From Fistulifera solaris (taxonomy: Eukaryota; Bacillariophyta; Bacillariophyceae; Naviculales; Stauroneidaceae), in NCBI GenBank assembly GCA_030295235.1, contig AP026148.1, positions 558,001 through 622,000 of the forward strand: a DNA stretch of 64,000 nt. Reading direction: 5' to 3'. Shown here in pieces: positions 53,727-64,000 of this stretch. Made by a program: the position numbers and the translations under genes. The notes under the pieces were generated by a model, which saw only the letters and a list, made by a program, of their open reading frames with translations, had not been told where the DNA came from and did not search any database. Position 1 is the stretch's first letter. The number at the start of each line of letters is the position of its first letter.

Positions 53727-54127
53727 TTTGGTTCAAAATAGATGAAACAATAAGGATTTTGGTAATTGGGGTTGTTTTTGTGCGTAAAAGTGCTTCTGCT
53801 GCTGCGCTGCTGCGGACACGGAAGGAAGGTCAGACGGCCAAGATCCAGGTAACATAACGTTGGTACGTACGGAGTAGTATAGTTCGTCGCATGTAGCTTT
53901 CACGTGAAGTTTGTACTGGAGAATTTGACCATAGCAACAAGATGCCGGTACCGTAGTAACAACACAGCAAAAAAATCAACCACAATTTTGTTGTTGTCCT
54001 TGTTGTTCCCTAATTGTTGTAGAAGCCTATAATTTCCAAACTTGAAGAAACAAAACGACTTTAACCTTACCTCGCTCGTCGCAAAAGTCCGCGCACTTCA
54101 TATTCCGCCGCACCACGCATAAGCAAA
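53727..54127. promoter_or_regulatory. Divergent region C'' / ATP-grasp gene
   Basis: Leader cassette at 53727-53784, with one base of the start palindrome changed (TTTTGGTTCAAAAT). TACGGAGTA at 53868-53876. From about 53790 the sequence is unique. No gene. Confidence 0.5.
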
Positions 54128-55607
54128 ATGGGACAAGTTCTTTCTCTTCCTTTTCGTCTTCTCAATACGACGCTCACGTTCTATCGTGGCTTTTTTCATT
54201 ATTGGTGCGGAGCCGGACGACATCAACCCTACCAGAGGGAAGGATCATTTGCTCCGTTAAGAGAAACGGAACAAGACGACGACACGACCAAGGAGTTCAA
54301 GCAACACGCACGCATTCATCTCTTCAGTTTGGCTTCGAACTTTTATCTTTACCACAAACCACATTACCGCAAGAGTTCCTACAAAATAGATCTCGTTGAC
54401 AATCTACGAAATGTCGCCGTCCCGGGCACGGGTGTACCATTGTCTCTCTTTGCGTGGAACCGCTGGGTGGGACTGGGTTACCTCTTTTGTGTGTATCCGA
54501 AGATTTGTGGTATTGCCGCTGTGCACGCCTGGTGGAAATCCAGAGGCCAGACGAGTCTTCATCAAGAATACGCCACCCGTCTTCTCGCACCGGACGATTG
54601 GTTCAGTTATTGGCGCTTGAATTGCAACGTCGTGGGCTTGCATGCGTTACTGCACGACATGCCGGACGATTATGACATGGAAAACAAGTGGACTTTTCTG
54701 CAACAAGGTGTGGCGCGCGGTGTACCGGTGTCACCGTTCTTGTCGTCTCCGGCCATTGTCGTCAAGCATCGCAATGAAGAGGGAGGGATGGGTATCTTTT
54801 TCTACAAGAATGCGTTGGAAGGAGGTGACTGGATCATTCAAGAACGCATCCAAAACAGGTAAATATGTGTTTGAATGTTTGACATCAGGGATACCTTCTG
54901 CGTTGTTTCGGCTCTCATTCTGAAACCGGAATGGATCATTTCTTTTGCAGTGACTGGGTATCGAAACATTTGCCTCCCAATGCCCCACTGTCAACGTTCC
55001 GTGTGATCACATGCAGTCGGGCTTCAATTGGCAGCGGAGAGATGAGTCCAAAACAGGTAGTCGCGTTATCGTGTGTCTTTCGCGCTGGGCGAGCAGGAGC
55101 TGCGACAGATCATGATTCCATCCTCTTTGACGTGGACGTTCAAACAGGAAAGATACGTGGAGGGACGACGAATGCGCACTGGTACCAATTGGGATTATCC
55201 GCGCTGTGGTCGTGTCCCTGGCGGTCGTCCCACAGCTACGAGTCGCATCCAGATGGGAATATTCCGGTGGCGGGCTCCATAGTGCCGAATATCACTGAAA
55301 TGTTGCGATTGGTGGAAGAGAGTCATTACAAAATGTGTCCACGAGTTCCGTTTGCGGGTTGGGATGTGGTTCTGTCGGTGGACCCAGCGTTACCCGTGTG
55401 TTTGTTGGAAGTGAATTTGAGTTGCAATTTCTTTCGCGGCTCATTTGACAAAAAGGTTCGTTCAACATTCCACACTTATATTTCTGCTAGATTCTCGGGG
55501 TCTCATGTTTCATTTTCGTTGCACAATTCCAGGTTTATCTCGACTTTATTGATGACTCGTTTGCTGATCTGCAGATCAGGAGGCTTGAAGCCGATCAGAA
55601 GCATTAG
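54128..55607 (+). CDS. ATP-grasp, sugar-transfer-associated type
   Basis: 436 aa from three exons with no frameshift: 54128-54858, 54951-55455 and 55533-55607; introns of 92 bp (GTAAAT to TTGCAG) and 77 bp (GTTCGT to TTCCAG) join in phase. The N-terminus has a possible membrane anchor (MGQVLSLPFRLLNTTLTFYR). Late motifs are GWDVVLSVDPALPVCLLEVNL and SCNFFRG, where the GWD...LLEVN pattern is the nucleotide/metal-binding end of ATP-grasp proteins of the sugar-transfer-associated group. Upstream parts SPAIVVKHRNEEGG and WIIQERIQN would be the ATP-grasp lid and core. Substrate unknown. It could form amide or ester bonds on a cell-surface glycan, but nothing in the sequence proves that. Confidence 0.65.
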
Positions 55608-56672
55608 TTCGATTTGTGCCTACCGGGACTTCAAAGTTGATACTCGCCAATCGAAACGAACACATCGTAAACATTATAACCATTTACATAGAAACCTGCA
55701 TGTATGCATACGTTCACTGCACAGAGTTCTGCTGCTGCAATAAACATACCTAAGATAATGAGGAAAATGATCGACGACAAGCGAACCATTTTACAGACAA
55801 CACCGATTAGTTGCTGGTCTTCGAGATGATTCGAGATGATGAAGTCGTTCTCTCCGATCCGATACATTCATAGTTGCGGAACCAGTGGATGCTAACAGAA
55901 ACTAGAAACATGGTAGATGAATAGAGCAACAACAATGGTCTGGACAAGACATAGACGAAGAGGCAACAATCGGCTAGCGAATGCCATTCGACTTTTTCCA
56001 TAGCCTGTGCCTACTGCAACTGATGAGCAGCAGCCTCGACCTGATGTGCGAGTCGACCCGTGCTTTGTATGAAACTAGACTAAACATCGCGCTAATCCAC
56101 CTATTAAGATGTGACTCAAATATCCAGCAACTCATGGTTTTGGTTGAAAGCATGTTCTTTGTGCAAAGGTGCGGTGAAAAAGTGGATGTTTGCTACACCT
56201 AAAAGTCGTAGTTGGGAAAGGTGACCGAGACAAGTCGTGTTTTCATACACGGATCCCTGTTCTCCTTCGCAGTCATCCTCATAATGACACATAGACACAT
56301 AGACGTACCTGGTATCACCATGGACAAATACATTTCTGTTTTTCTTCAACGATATCAGGGAAATCCTTTCGATTTCAAAACATAGGCTTGAACTCAATCG
56401 TCGGCTAACAAAGGAGCTCTAGCATCGAGGTAATAGGCGAGGCAAGGAGAAGTTAACAAATCTGTGGAATAGCGATGGTATTTCATGGCCTACAGATAGC
56501 AACCTTGTACGTCCTACGAGATCCAATACACTTCCGACGAGGCCGCCAGCCAATATTTTTCTGCCAACTTCACAGACAGTAGTCTACAGAGAGCAACCTC
56601 CGACAAGAATAGAGCAGTTACAAGTGCTCTTGAACTCGGGTCTCTCCATCGCCTTTTTTAAAATCGATCTCT
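55608..56672. other. Intergenic, no gene seen
   Basis: A 1065-bp stretch with TACCTGGTA at 56306-56314. Short open frames on both strands have no recognisable features. Confidence 0.4.
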
Positions 56673-57517
56673 TTGTTCTCACAATCATCTCGGCAAACTT
56701 CCTTAAATATCAATCGTTCGCGACGTCTTTCTCAAATTGTGAACCGACAAAACTCTGAGCCTGCGACAACGCAAAGTACACTACTTCCCATCATCCTGCA
56801 GATTCTCCTTCAGCAAAGTCAAATGCGACCGATGCTTATCGAAGCCGCCCCTGTAGCAAGAATCCCATATCCCAAGAAAGTTTGAATCTGTTAATGTCGC
56901 CTAGTCCGTTGGCGTGCTACAGTTGCTAGGGATGGTTTTGAGAGTAATGGACAGATAGCAGACCTACGGTCTAGCAAGCACAACCAACAAATACACAGCA
57001 CGCATATCAGAATCCATCCGACAATCCTGTCCATACCGTAACTCGCACCGAACCATCCCTTCCGGCACCAACTTGCATTTCTATGTTCAGGAGCTGCGAC
57101 GACCAAAAGCGTTTGTCGCATCAATGCCTGTTTTGAAAACAAATCGAGCTGTCTGCCGCGGGCGAAGAAGACACTTTTACTGTCGGACAAGCACGCAACC
57201 GGTGTGTACAACTCGGTCAAGTTGAAGTCCGCTGCAAACATCATCGTCACAACCCGCAACCGGCGAAAACCAAAGGTACCGTGTGTTTTCCTTTTAAGAT
57301 GGAGAGAACGTTTATCAAGCCTGTTAGAACATGGCTGCCGTGCAACTGTGCGATAACTGCCCCAGTATCCCAGTCAGTATTCGATCCGAGTCGCAGCAGC
57401 TTGCAAAAGAATCCAAGTCGACCGCAGGAGGAGGCAAAAGGAACTGGTCAGAAGGCGTTCCGGAAGGCCATCTCCGATTTCGCGATGAGTAAAGCTAGCT
57501 CAACTCTGATGAAATAG
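56673..57517 (+). pseudogene. Degenerate copy of the 58838 gene
   Basis: From about 56690 (QSTLLPIILQILLQQ, compare QSSLLPLLQMLRGH) to 57517 it is colinear with 58838-60009. Best matches are SAAGEEDTFTVGQARNR, CVQLGQVEVRCKHHRH, TKGTVCFPF and the out-of-frame LCDNCPSIPVSIR and GGGKRNWSEGV. Several frame changes and a broken Cys/His pattern (CKHCRH to CKHHRH) show that it is a pseudogene. The large N-terminal half of the active copy is mostly missing. Confidence 0.7.
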
Positions 57518-58837
57518 AGCATGGTGTAGATTTGATCAATCTTTGTCACGACTTCAATCGGTGTCAGCGGCTTGTTTCACAAGTTGTCGGCATAGATGTT
57601 CTCATTTAGATGATGAGACGCAGCAACTTCAACCACGTCCTGGTCTTTCTGTCAAGATGGTTTGCATCAACGAAGCCGTTCCTGGACGAAGAGCAGCGAC
57701 GACTTATTGCGAAATCACGAAAAAGATGAGCTGGAGATAAATCAGGCAATTGTAATTGAAAAGAGCGAATGAGCAAAGGCAGCATGGCTCTAACGACTTC
57801 GGCTTCGTACAAAGCTTTCGTCATCAGCGCAAACTAAATTTTTCAGAACGCGACCTGTCAAGTCGAAGCCGATGACGTGCCCAGATGAGGGGTTCACCTT
57901 TCACCTGATCATCTTGGCAGGCATAATCAGAAATCGATGTCTTAATCTCTAGCTCTCTCTAGAGCTAGGTAGTACATGCGGTTCACAGATGAAGAAACCC
58001 AGCTCCAGTATACAAATGATACAGTTACAAATTCGTCTATTCTAATGAACTTCCGATGGAAAAACAAGAAAACCGGTACTGATTGACTCTGTTTTCCGTA
58101 GAAAATCATCCCCTCTAGCCTTGTATCTCAGCTTTCATTGTTAGTCAGCAAGCGTTTTAGATCATCACAATGTATTTGCCTTCTGCAAGAGGCATTTATT
58201 GATAAGATTTGTCACCGGGGTAAAATCCTATTTCAAGTCGTGCCATTCATTCACCCGATACATTCCCCCCTTAAATCAATAATCATTCGTTACAATAGGA
58301 TAGATGATGGACTTCTTGTTTCGCCAACTAATTTATTTGAATGAAAAGTTTATGTTCTTTGTCCGTCTTGATAGGTCTTGCGGGGAACGTAGGGCGTAGA
58401 AGTATCTATTTAATACATATTCCGCGCCTACAATGATCTAAATGATAAGTATCAATATCTAGAACCCTCACGATCTCACGAATTAAAAAGCAGGTATCAA
58501 TATGCGTTGGTACCAGTAACACCTAAAGGTTAAGTGACAATGAATAATGCAATAACGTCGTAGTCGAGTGGCGCTGCGATAGTACACTATAAGAGAGTTA
58601 TTACTCGCCACTCGCCAGCAGTACACTCGTCACATGCAAGACACGAACAGGGGGAACTCCTTTTCCTACTTGCGGAAGGCGGAGCACAGCTCTGTGTGCT
58701 AACTTTTATGGAGTACTAGATATTTTCCCACAGGCATCGATTGCCTTCTCTTGCATATGAATTGCCTTCCGATTGCTATCCTCTTTGTCCAGGAACATAG
58801 TAGTACACCTTTCTAACCAAAGCTAGCTTGTCTGGGT
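57518..58837. other. Intergenic, no gene seen
   Basis: A 1320-bp stretch between pseudogene and active paralogue. It contains a CTCTAGCTCTCTCTAGAGCTAGG palindromic run at about 57947-57969. Short open frames only. Confidence 0.4.
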
Positions 58838-60009
58838 ATGTCACGGAAGCGGAAAGCAGACAATGTACCCAACCAGGGACGTCCCAATCCCTTTGACCAT
58901 GACGAAGACTCTTTGCACACAATTCATCATTCGGAGCCCGCACGTCATCCCACACCGAGCCGAGTAGATGGCTTGGGAAGCGACTCGAGTAGTCAGGTTG
59001 CGAGCTCCTTCGCAGCACGACTGATGCGGTCCGATCAAATGAACACGACGCAATTGCAGTCGATTCTCAACCAGCTTCTCGCTACTCATAATGTGAACGT
59101 CAGGAGCGATCTCAACCATTCTCATGTTCGTCATCAAGATAGAAATTGGCTTTCTTCCATTCAAAACCATGCTCTGCTCCCGGTCACGACAACCACCATG
59201 CAAAGTTCTTTGCTTCCACTGTTACAGATGCTACGGGGGCACGCCGGTCAGAGACCGGGGTCTGGACTGATAGGGACACCGAGTCCACAAGCACCATTCC
59301 CTGTTGCCACTTTTAATAACATCGATCCCGCAAATATACTAAGCACTTTGCAATTCCTCGACCGATTACTGAATTTGGGGCACCCCACTAGTACCGTGCC
59401 GAGTCTTTTCACCCACAACTTGCCGCAACTGACTTCCTCTGCCACAACCCTTGCTAGCAATCCTACGCCAAACACAAACCGACAACCCGTACTAGCCAGC
59501 AGCAGACCGGACGAAGAAGTCAGACAAAATTCAGTCACTGCAACATCCCCCCAGACACAGACCTTTATCACCATGTATATGAGCTGTGATGACCAAATGC
59601 TATCGGCATATCAGTGTCTGATTCGGAAACAAATTGAGCTATTTGCAGCGGGTGAAGAAGACACCTGCACCATCGGTCAAGGTCGGAATCGACGAGTGCA
59701 ACTCGGTCAAGTCGGAGTCCGCTGCAAACATTGTCGTCACGTCCCGCAACTGGCGAAAACCAAGGGCGCTGTGTACTTTCCATTTAAAAAGATAATGTGT
59801 ACCAGGCCTGTCAGAACATGGCCGTGGTCCATCTGTGCGATAATTGTCCCAATATCCCTACCAGCATTCGAGCCGAGCTGCAACGACTCGCGAAAGAACC
59901 CAAATCGACAACAGGAGGCGGTAAACGATATTGGTCGGAAGGCGTCCGTGTATCCGGCATCGTTGAGGATGCGGAAGGCCGTCTTCAATTTGGTAGAAGA
60001 ACTTCGTAG
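58838..60009 (+). CDS. Unknown CKHC-motif protein, one-base break
   Basis: About 390 aa. The first 250 residues are low-complexity Ser/Thr/Gln/Asn-rich (a likely disordered region). A conserved C-terminal domain follows: RKQIELFAAGEEDT, RRVQLGQVGVRCKHCRHVPQ, KTKGAVYFPF, then one missing A near 59790 joining FKK to DNVYQACQNMAVVHLCDNC, and TTGGGKRYWSEGVRVSGIVE. The pattern C-x-x-C-x-H ... H-L-C-D-x-C suggests a metal-binding module. I know such GVRC.HC..LP...HLC..C proteins as a multi-copy uncharacterised diatom family. Likely nuclear (early KRKADN). A transcriptional role is a guess. Confidence 0.7.
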
Positions 60010-60887
60010 AAGTTTAGTTGTTAGTAATGGTAGTAATATGCTCCTATCTCACCTAGATGGTTTGTGACGGAATGAACTGCGTACGACCTAATGTTTCGGC
60101 CATGACGATCAAACGACGAGGTCGAAGATTATTTAGAGAAAGCATATTTTGCGGAGCTACGCTTCGGCTGAACGTATTCTACAGTGTGATTACAAAGATT
60201 CAGACGATGAACGAGTTTCATTCGATGCAGCCAAATTTCTGCTTTGTTTTGATCTTTAGAAAGAAGCAAGGTCAACTCGTAATTGAAGGTACTTCGGCTG
60301 TTATCGGCGATGAACGTGAAGCGATGCTGACAGATTGACGATGCACAGTGCAGGTGATGGAAAAGGAAGCAATCCAGTTTGCTATTATTGCGTTTGAAAG
60401 CTAGGTACTTTCGGCGATGGACCGTTTGAGCCTTAATCAAAATAGCTACCAAGTACTTTCGCCCATGTTGCGGTCTGCATTTTGGGGAATATCTGGTAGT
60501 CAACATCAACAAAAAATGGAAAGACGTACGCACCAATGGTTTCAGGCGGGAGACGGGCCTACCAGGTATCGGTACTTTGTACTGACCAGCAGCAACAGTT
60601 GAAGAAAACGCTATACAATCGATACCAACAGGTCGGCTGAGGTGTCTCATTTGGGGTGTTGGGTGTCTGAAAGATTGTTGTCTTGTCCCCGACGCTATAA
60701 AGAATCCCACCGTTCCCCAAATTCCGTTTCGAAAAAGCCCCCATCCCGACGCGCGTCCGGCTACCCATCGGGTCGTCGTAGGTCATAGATTTTCGTATCT
60801 TGACGTCATCCGCTTCGTATTCCATTCTCTTCCGCATCACTACATTTTTTAAGAGCCTTCTCTATTTTCACTTTTGCCAAACCATCC
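60010..60887. other. Intergenic, no gene seen
   Basis: Contains TACCAGGTA at 60560-60568. A minus-strand open frame (60129-60710) has no conserved feature and I do not count it as a gene. Confidence 0.4.
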
Positions 60888-61600
60888 ATGTCAATCAATG
60901 GTTCGTCACTTCGATCCTGTTGCTGGAAAGCGTCGAATGCGAAAGCAATTAGAGTCTATTTGTCGATCACAGTCCGTCGCGAAACCGTTCCGTATGGGGC
61001 CTTGGCTTGCAAAGCTGACGGCAGCATGGATGAGTGTATCTTCACCACCAGGAACCACTTCTTTATCGACTCTAGACTCCATGTCTTGGGTGACCTTGGC
61101 CTTTGATGATGTACACTCATGTACGCATTCGTCTCTAATTCTCGATTTCTCTTATTCAGCGGCCCGCATCGTATCACGGTAAGTCAAAACTGGCTCTGTC
61201 GAACTCTCGTGTCACCTACACTTCACTTCTACTTCACGAATCTGGCGACTGATACTGCGACTGATCCATTCCACACCTTGATGCATCGTTTTGAGATTTC
61301 AGGCGTTCGGTGAATTGTCGTTCTACCTGCGACACAGCGGTGTTTGCAAAACAGCGATTGATGGTCGTGTCTCTTTTCCACCAGATTTACCATTGCGGCA
61401 TTCAGGATCCGGGTCGACCCGAGACCACTTCATCTTTCGTCACTGTGCCCTCCCATTGTTTGCTGGAATTATATGGGAACCTTTGGCTACTAAACATTGC
61501 GAAGGTTCGATTTGTGAACCTATCCTTGACTGGAAGGTGAGAGTATGGCGGAACGTTGGTTTGTTGAGATTTCGACAAAAACGCACTGAGATGAGTTAAG
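60888..61600 (+). other. Doubtful multi-exon locus
   Basis: A coding-like stretch, VRRETVPYGALACKADGSM, ECIFTTRNHFFIDSRLHVLG, lies at about 60970-61095. A GTAAGT donor (61180) and a TTTCAG acceptor (about 61304) precede FGELSFYLRHSGVCKTAIDG and RDHFIFRHCALPLFAGIIWE. In the same frame as the first piece, TGA TGA intervenes, so one more intron or decay would be needed. I cannot name a family or fix a start, so this is listed only as a candidate. Confidence 0.25.
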
Positions 61601-62563
61601 CAGCGGGACGTTTAGCTAGAGACAGTATTCATATCACGCACAGAGAACAATGGGAACCCCAAAAATGTCCCGTGATCGAAAATGATCCGCATTTCTTCTT
61701 CCTGGAAAATACTTGAATGGATCTCAAATCTGAATACACGGTGATACGGCTTTGCTTGCAAGCATTGACTATCAAATATGGTATATCAATGTGAACGGAA
61801 AATTAGGAGTCTCTGCCAGCTCTCATGGTTTTCAACTGCAGATGGCAGCCAATTAATGAGGCAGAATCTTAGGAAGTATGCTTGGGCTGCTGCAAAGGGA
61901 GGCAATGGAAACGGCACTAGACGCCGACGAGAATCGAGCGATTGTGTGAGTTGTTGATTTGATGATTCGCATCTCCTTCGTTCTCGCGTTGCCGTTGACA
62001 AGATCCTCGCCGGCGTTTAGTAAACAAATTGCACGTAGCGGCACACAGTACTGCCGTGAAAAGAACGCAATAATGAAACCTGCAACAAACCAAAGGACGT
62101 TTTGATTCTTTCTCTGTGAATGGTTGACTATAATGCGCCGCAACACGAGAAAAACTGGAAGCGAAGTCGTTTTCGTTCCGCTCTGTCCTTGATCCGGCAG
62201 TTGTAGGCCAACTCGTGACTACCAAATACTTGCGATGATTATTATTTATTCTTTCATACTTCATACACGTTTGCCGGGTGACGAAAACACGGAAAGCTAT
62301 TGAGATAGACAGATTTTGGACCATAAAGTTTCCTAGATTTCGGTAACAAAAAGCGACAGACTCCTGAGGGAAAGTGCTTTGAAATAAACAGGTCTAAAAC
62401 TATAGTTCCGAGAGAAATCAAACGTTCATCACATCAGAAAATTAGTTGGCGCGCTACGGTTCCCTGCGTAACGAATTTCGCAATCATTAAGCTGCCAAAT
62501 CATGAGACTTTGGTAGCTGTTTTTCTAAAGACATTTAAACGAAATGAAAAAATTCCCGCGATG
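61601..62563. other. Intergenic, no gene seen
   Basis: Two overlapping minus-strand open frames (61853-62324) show no recognisable domain. Nothing else is supported. Confidence 0.4.
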
Positions 62564-63792
62564 TCAATTGAGCTTGCATGTAAACAGCACATGTATCTCA
62601 TCATTCGGAACATGCATGTAGGGCGTACGCTCGCACACTAACGAGACGGAATTCACCAAAATCGACGACGGAAACATGGTGGAAAGATTTGAAACCACAT
62701 CACGCCGAAACCGTTCTTGCACTTGATCACAGTTGGTGTTGGGAACTTTGGTGAATCGACAAAACGTCGAATGATTGATTTGAGGCATGGTAAATGTGCT
62801 CGTCATTGATGAAGCTTCTTCCGGGAATTCCTCCATGAAGTCGTCAAAAGCTTTCTCGATACAGTTCCGAATCGATTGCATGCCGCCCGTCGTCTCCTTC
62901 CACAGCAAAATGCCTGCTTTCGAACCCAGTTGTGCCGAATCAATTTCCAAGCGCAAAGGCTTTTGGGGAAACCGATCGTTGCGAATGGCTCGTTCCATGA
63001 TCTGCCTCGCATTCCGTATTATGACATCCTTTTGTGCTTCCGATAGGACTCCCTCGAACGTAAAGGACGAAATGTCGCCACCGTGGTATGTAGTGCGGCA
63101 AACGGATAAAAATACACGGCGGGGCGAGGAGTCGTCTTGTCTAAAAACGACTCTGTCACATCGGCTTCATCAAAACACAATTGCACAGCCGCACAAAATT
63201 GCGCATAGTTTGACAACCACTGTTCTCGTGAAGGAGGCCATCCGGCGACGACGACTAAACCGAAACATGTGTCTGCGGCTGTTGTTGGGTTCTCAATGAG
63301 AGAGACTACCCACGGATCGGGGTGGAATTCTTTCGCGGGTCCATCCCTCGGTGCAATGGCGGTCGTTGTTGTGGGCGGGTCTTTTGCTTTCGATTCAAAC
63401 GTGACTATGTGTCCTTGTTGTTGTAACACCGCAACCGCGGCGGTGGCTTGATCGACGGACACGAGAATATAATCGGTATCGTACGTACTCAGGGCAAAGA
63501 TCGAAATACCGGCATCACTCAGTGGCTTGGCCAAAGACGCCAAAATCCCCGTCCACGAAAAATCCAGGGGTCCTTGAATTTTCAAACAAGTCCAATTGTT
63601 CTGTGTGTCGGGTGTTCCGGGCGGCACGTGGGGACAAACAATGGACAACTCGTCACGGGTGCGCGTCACCGAACAAAAGGAAGCGGATGGCTTTGTCGCC
63701 CAATCAGGTACGGCGGCGTCCGGAGGCAATTTACAAACGGCAAACGAGTCGCTTAAAATAACCAGATTGAGATGCTTGGGCTGGTTTGACAT
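62564..63792 (-). CDS. ACT-domain plus 2H-phosphoesterase-like protein, one-base break
   Basis: About 409 aa, from ATG at 63792 (MSNQPKHLNLVILSDSFAV). Residues 8-130 match the ACT_7 type amino-acid-binding domain (CSVTRTRDELSIVCP, FSWTGILASLAKPLSDAGIS, STYDTDYILVSVDQATAAV). The second half has two H-x-(S/T) signatures, ALHTTVATF and INHSTFCRF, about 200 residues apart, as in 2H phosphoesterases, with a YFYPF/LVNSVSL beta framework. One T is missing near 63077, joining VATF to SFTFEGVLSEAQKD. A binding domain for an amino acid fused to an RNA- or nucleotide-processing domain is suggested by analogy only. Confidence 0.65.
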
Positions 63793-64000
63793 TGTATTAG
63801 AAACAAAGATCAAAGCAAAAATAAAAAATGGATGCGGAAAAAATCGAAAAAAATAAAATAATGCGCTCGACAAGTGCCTGCGGGACTGCAACGAAGTTCA
63901 GTCGCGGAGAAGAGCATTATTTCACCTGAACCCTATCGCGGATCCATTTCCTTTTCCCACCACACACTCGAGTATAATTTTCCTTTCTTTTTATATTCAA
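63793..64000. other. Window end, upstream of ACT gene
   Basis: Leader and upstream DNA of the minus-strand ACT gene, with an A-rich GAAAAAAATCGAAAAAAAT-type stretch. No gene is seen. Confidence 0.4.

Larger units (their letters stand above)
51500..53790 (-). repeat. Dispersed B-C pair of the HPAHW unit
   Basis: B'' and C'' with the intergenic DNA between them, in the same order and strand as in the array (C upstream of B), but no A gene upstream. Similarity ends just beyond the C'' leader cassette near 53785, where unique DNA leads to the ATP-grasp gene. Confidence 0.88.

Noticed and set aside
57900-58000. tRNA-like stem-loops around the CTAG-rich palindrome
   Set aside because: No matching D-arm, anticodon arm or T-loop could be assembled.
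60129-60710. 193-aa minus-strand frame
   Set aside because: No conserved motif, unusual composition and no neighbouring similarity; probably chance.
61853-62324. 97- and 135-aa minus-strand frames
   Set aside because: They overlap in different frames and show no domain; one hydrophobic segment is not enough.
10600-63090. Alternative genetic code or pervasive programmed frameshifting
   Set aside because: Standard stops end intact genes such as MYB, BRAP2 and NOSIP correctly, and the breaks sit mostly at homopolymers with no common heptamer; consensus error is simpler. Kept only as an alternative in the findings.
1-64000. CRISPR array or prokaryotic operon structure
   Set aside because: No regular spacer-repeat pattern; introns and eukaryotic targeting signals argue for a nuclear genome.

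Overview
The window looks like nuclear DNA of a pennate diatom or a close stramenopile relative. The reasons are GT-AG introns of about 60 to 150 bp, dense genes on both strands, plastid pre-proteins with a signal-peptide/transit-peptide boundary (SCHA-W at 19981-21093, AHA-F at 45358-46011), and several protein types I associate with diatoms. The species cannot be fixed from the sequence. No transposase, reverse transcriptase, LTR, CRISPR array, rRNA or tRNA was found.

Layout. (1) Bases 1 to about 10000 are a tandem array of a three-gene unit, about 4.1-4.4 kb per unit, all on the minus strand. In transcription order the genes are A, C, B. They are related proteins of about 255-261 aa sharing a central RRVxF motif, a T-E-x-K-R-S-L-Y motif and a C-terminal LVHPAH(W/F) motif; I call them the HPAHW family. 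(2) 10.2-21.1 kb holds a formate/nitrite-type transporter, a large YbaK-like plus 3'-5' exonuclease gene, three decaying copies of an unknown 470-480 aa family, and a thylakoid-lumen cyclophilin-like gene. (3) 21.3-25.0 kb is one A-C-B unit in inverted orientation. (4) 25.3-51.1 kb is mostly single-copy housekeeping and regulatory genes: a PIP-box WD-repeat-like protein, an R1R2R3 MYB, a mitochondrial carrier, two unknown proteins, a BRAP2-type RING protein, a giant ubiquitin-specific protease of about 3013 aa, a DUF1279-like plastid membrane protein, TEL2, a small VRF-motif protein and NOSIP. (5) 51.5-53.8 kb is a dispersed B plus C pair of the HPAHW family. (6) 54.1-64.0 kb holds an ATP-grasp protein, a pseudogene with an apparently active paralogue downstream, a doubtful multi-exon locus, and an ACT plus 2H-phosphoesterase-like gene.

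A technical theme affects many gene models. At least 19 places in otherwise conserved genes need a one-base change to keep the reading frame. Seventeen are a lost base, mostly in short A/T homopolymers, and two are a surplus base. After these corrections every repaired gene length, introns removed, is an exact multiple of three. Consensus errors are therefore more likely than mass pseudogenisation. The true pseudogenes are those with in-frame stops or several lesions (16407-17818, 18123-19595, 56673-57517, and probably the inverted A copy at 21417-22183).

The most interesting system is the HPAHW family. It has three co-amplified paralogues in fixed order, each behind a similar roughly 60-bp promoter/leader cassette that in B and C ends in a palindrome overlapping the ATG. 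There is an array, an inverted unit and a dispersed pair, and the copies are mosaics that suggest gene conversion. Its function is unknown; a PP1-docking role for the RVxF-like motif is only a hypothesis.
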